32,879 nt of DNA, taken from contig NZ_CANMJB010000008.1 of assembly GCF_947498175.1 (NCBI RefSeq), positions 70,234 through 103,112 on the forward strand, given 5' to 3'. This stretch comes from an uncultured Algimonas sp. (GTDB lineage: Bacteria; Pseudomonadota; Alphaproteobacteria; Caulobacterales; Maricaulaceae). A program made the translations under genes and the position numbers. The first letter of the stretch is position 1; the number at the start of each line of letters is the position of its first letter. The notes under the pieces are model-generated. The model was not told the DNA's origin. It saw nothing but the letters and a program-made list of their open reading frames with translations, and did no database searches. Below, piece by piece: positions 31,935 through 32,879 of this stretch.

Positions 31935-32672
31935 TTGCCGCTTTCGGACCAGCGCGTTCTCGTCACCGGGGCCAGCTCCGGGCTGGGCCGCGCGCTGTCC
32001 GTTCTGCTGGCGCAAGGCGGGGCCAAGGTCGTCGCGACGGCGCGCCGCCCCGACCCTTTGGAAGACCTGGCCGAACGCCATGCCGGCGTGGAGACGCGCA
32101 TCCTCGACTTGCTGGACCCCGAGGGCATCCAGGCGCTGTGCGCGGATGCCGGGCCGCTGACGGGCGCCGTGCTGAATGCGGGCGTGACCGATGTCGGACG
32201 GTTCGCCGACGGCTCCGACGCGCTCGACGCGGCCATGATCGAGACCAACGTCATGGCGAACATCCGCCTGGCGCGCGGCCTCCACGACGCGTTGGAGGGC
32301 GGCCGGCTTGTCTTCGTCGGGTCGATGGCCGGTCAGATCCCGCTGCCCTACCAAGCCGTCTATTCCGGCACGAAAGCCTTCCTGCACAATTTCGCGCTCG
32401 CCCTGCGCGAGGAATGGAACGGGCGGACCAGCGTGGGCGTGTTCGAACCGGGTGGGATCAAGACCGAAATGACCGACATCGACGCGCTGGCGACGCTGCA
32501 GGACCATCTGGCCGACCCGGACGAAGTGGCCGCCGAACTGCTGGCCTTCTATACGTCCGACCGCGCGATCCGCGTCCCCGGCCGCCTCAACCGCCTCTCC
32601 GCCCACGCCGCCCGGTTGCTCCCGGACGCGACCCTGGCGCGGGTGATGGAGCGGATCTACAGACGCGACTGA
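31935..32672 (+). CDS. Short-chain dehydrogenase/reductase (SDR)
   Basis: The 245-residue protein has the classical SDR signature: VTGASSGLGRAL (10-21) for cofactor binding, LNAGVTD, the catalytic serine in VGSMAG and YSGTKAF with Tyr-x-x-x-Lys. The position after the second beta-strand has ARRPD, suggesting NADP(H). The start is a TTG at 31935 preceded by a G-rich stretch, as no ATG or GTG in frame precedes the nucleotide-binding motif. It probably shares a transcript with the preceding oxidoreductase. The substrate is unknown. Confidence 0.88.
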   Translation: MPLSDQRVLVTGASSGLGRALSVLLAQGGAKVVATARRPDPLEDLAERHAGVETRILDLLDPEGIQALCADAGPLTGAVLNAGVTDVGRFADGSDALDAAMIETNVMANIRLARGLHDALEGGRLVFVGSMAGQIPLPYQAVYSGTKAFLHNFALALREEWNGRTSVGVFEPGGIKTEMTDIDALATLQDHLADPDEVAAELLAFYTSDRAIRVPGRLNRLSAHAARLLPDATLARVMERIYRRD

Positions 32673-32683
32673 TGCTGGCCGAT

Positions 32684-32771
32684 AGGTTTGCGTCCCGCGT
32701 GCGGGTCTAAGAACGGCGAAGCCGTTCGTCGCAAACCTTGTCCGGTACGGACACGCGCCCCAAAGGGCGCG
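32684..32771. repeat. Structured non-coding element with nested perfect hairpins
   Basis: An outer inverted pair AGGTTTGCG/CGCAAACCT (32684-32692 and 32730-32738) encloses two hairpins: CCCG-CGTG-CGGG (32694-32705) and GAACGGC-GAA-GCCGTTC (32711-32727). Two more perfect hairpins follow directly: TGTCCG-GTA-CGGACA (32739-32753) and CGCGCCC-CAAA-GGGCGCG (32754-32771). It starts 12 bases after the SDR stop. It could be a small RNA, a repeat of the REP/MITE sort or a transcript-end structure; I recognise no Rfam family. Confidence 0.55.
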
Positions 32772-32802
32772 AGAGGAAACGGCGCGTTGCAAGCCCATGA
32801 AC

Positions 32803-32826
32803 GTCCGCCTGACGGCGGGCTTTTTC
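32803..32826 (+). terminator. Intrinsic terminator
   Basis: GTCCGCC (32803-32809), loop TGAC and GGCGGGC (32814-32820) form a 7-bp stem (one G-T pair) followed at once by five T. This is a good rho-independent terminator for rightward transcription from the SDR operon or from an RNA encoded by the hairpin-rich element just before it. Confidence 0.75.
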
Positions 32827-32830
32827 GTAT

Positions 32831-32879
32831 GTCCCCCTCCGCCTCACTGCGTTCGGCACCTCCCCCTCGCGGGGGAGGA
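32831..32879. repeat. C-rich interspersed repeat, cut by window edge
   Basis: The sequence CCCCCTCCGCCTCACTGCG, then TTCGGCACCTCCCCCT and a mirror GGGGGAGGA, has the look of a dispersed intergenic repeat I associate with alphaproteobacterial genomes. CTCCCCC-TCGC-GGGGGAG forms a hairpin. It reaches the end of the window, so its true extent is unknown. Confidence 0.45.

Noticed and set aside
32684-32826. tmRNA, RNase P or SRP RNA
   Set aside because: None of the conserved core sequences of these RNAs (tag-coding part with tRNA-like end, RNase P core, SRP tetraloop domain) could be found.

Overview
The window looks like a chromosomal segment of an alphaproteobacterium, most likely of the Caulobacterales/Maricaulales (Hyphomonadaceae-like) kind. 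The clues are a large TonB-dependent receptor, the nagB-II/nagA/GntR arrangement, and a compact hppD-maiA-fah-scoAB tyrosine operon. Assignment is by recognition only; no search was run.

Region 1 (1-12447) is a peptidoglycan-fragment scavenging and recycling locus. A leftward operon encodes an AmiD-like lipoprotein amidase, a DUF819 permease and the start of an NlpC/P60-type lipoprotein cut by the window edge. Divergent from it is a TonB-dependent receptor. Then follow nagB-II and nagA (rightward), a GntR/HutC regulator and murQ (leftward), a decayed namZ (DUF1343) in three frames, and an exported LD-carboxypeptidase. Together they would import muropeptides, strip and trim the peptides, turn MurNAc-6-P into GlcNAc-6-P (MurQ) and feed fructose-6-P to glycolysis (NagA, NagB). 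No sugar kinase is present.

Region 2 (12783-24852) is a genomic island of about 12 kb. It is bounded by a perfect 17-bp direct repeat, one copy of which is the 3' end of tRNA-Arg(ACG), and it carries a tyrosine recombinase next to that tRNA. Its cargo is one tight leftward operon: Fic protein, SNF2 helicase, a 399-aa protein of unknown family, type III-like Mod methyltransferase, and type III-like Res helicase-nuclease. The 399-aa protein repeats the C-terminal domain of the SNF2 helicase almost end to end, linking the SNF2 pair to the Mod/Res pair. I read this as a hybrid DNA-modification defence system. I do not recognise it as a named one: it resembles type III restriction-modification joined to a DISARM-like SNF2 component, without drmA/drmB/drmC. 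The fic promoter is covered by phased 10-bp repeats and the transcript looks leaderless. The segment beside it (22680-23150) holds palindromes and a duplicated repeat module.

Region 3 (25012-30280) is a G+C-rich tyrosine degradation cluster: a MarR regulator divergent from hppD, a VOC protein, maiA, fumarylacetoacetase and the two CoA-transferase subunits. hmgA (homogentisate dioxygenase) is missing from its expected place.

Region 4 (30293-32879) holds a small membrane protein, an MDR-type oxidoreductase, an SDR oxidoreductase, and a terminal non-coding stretch rich in perfect hairpins and a C-rich repeat.
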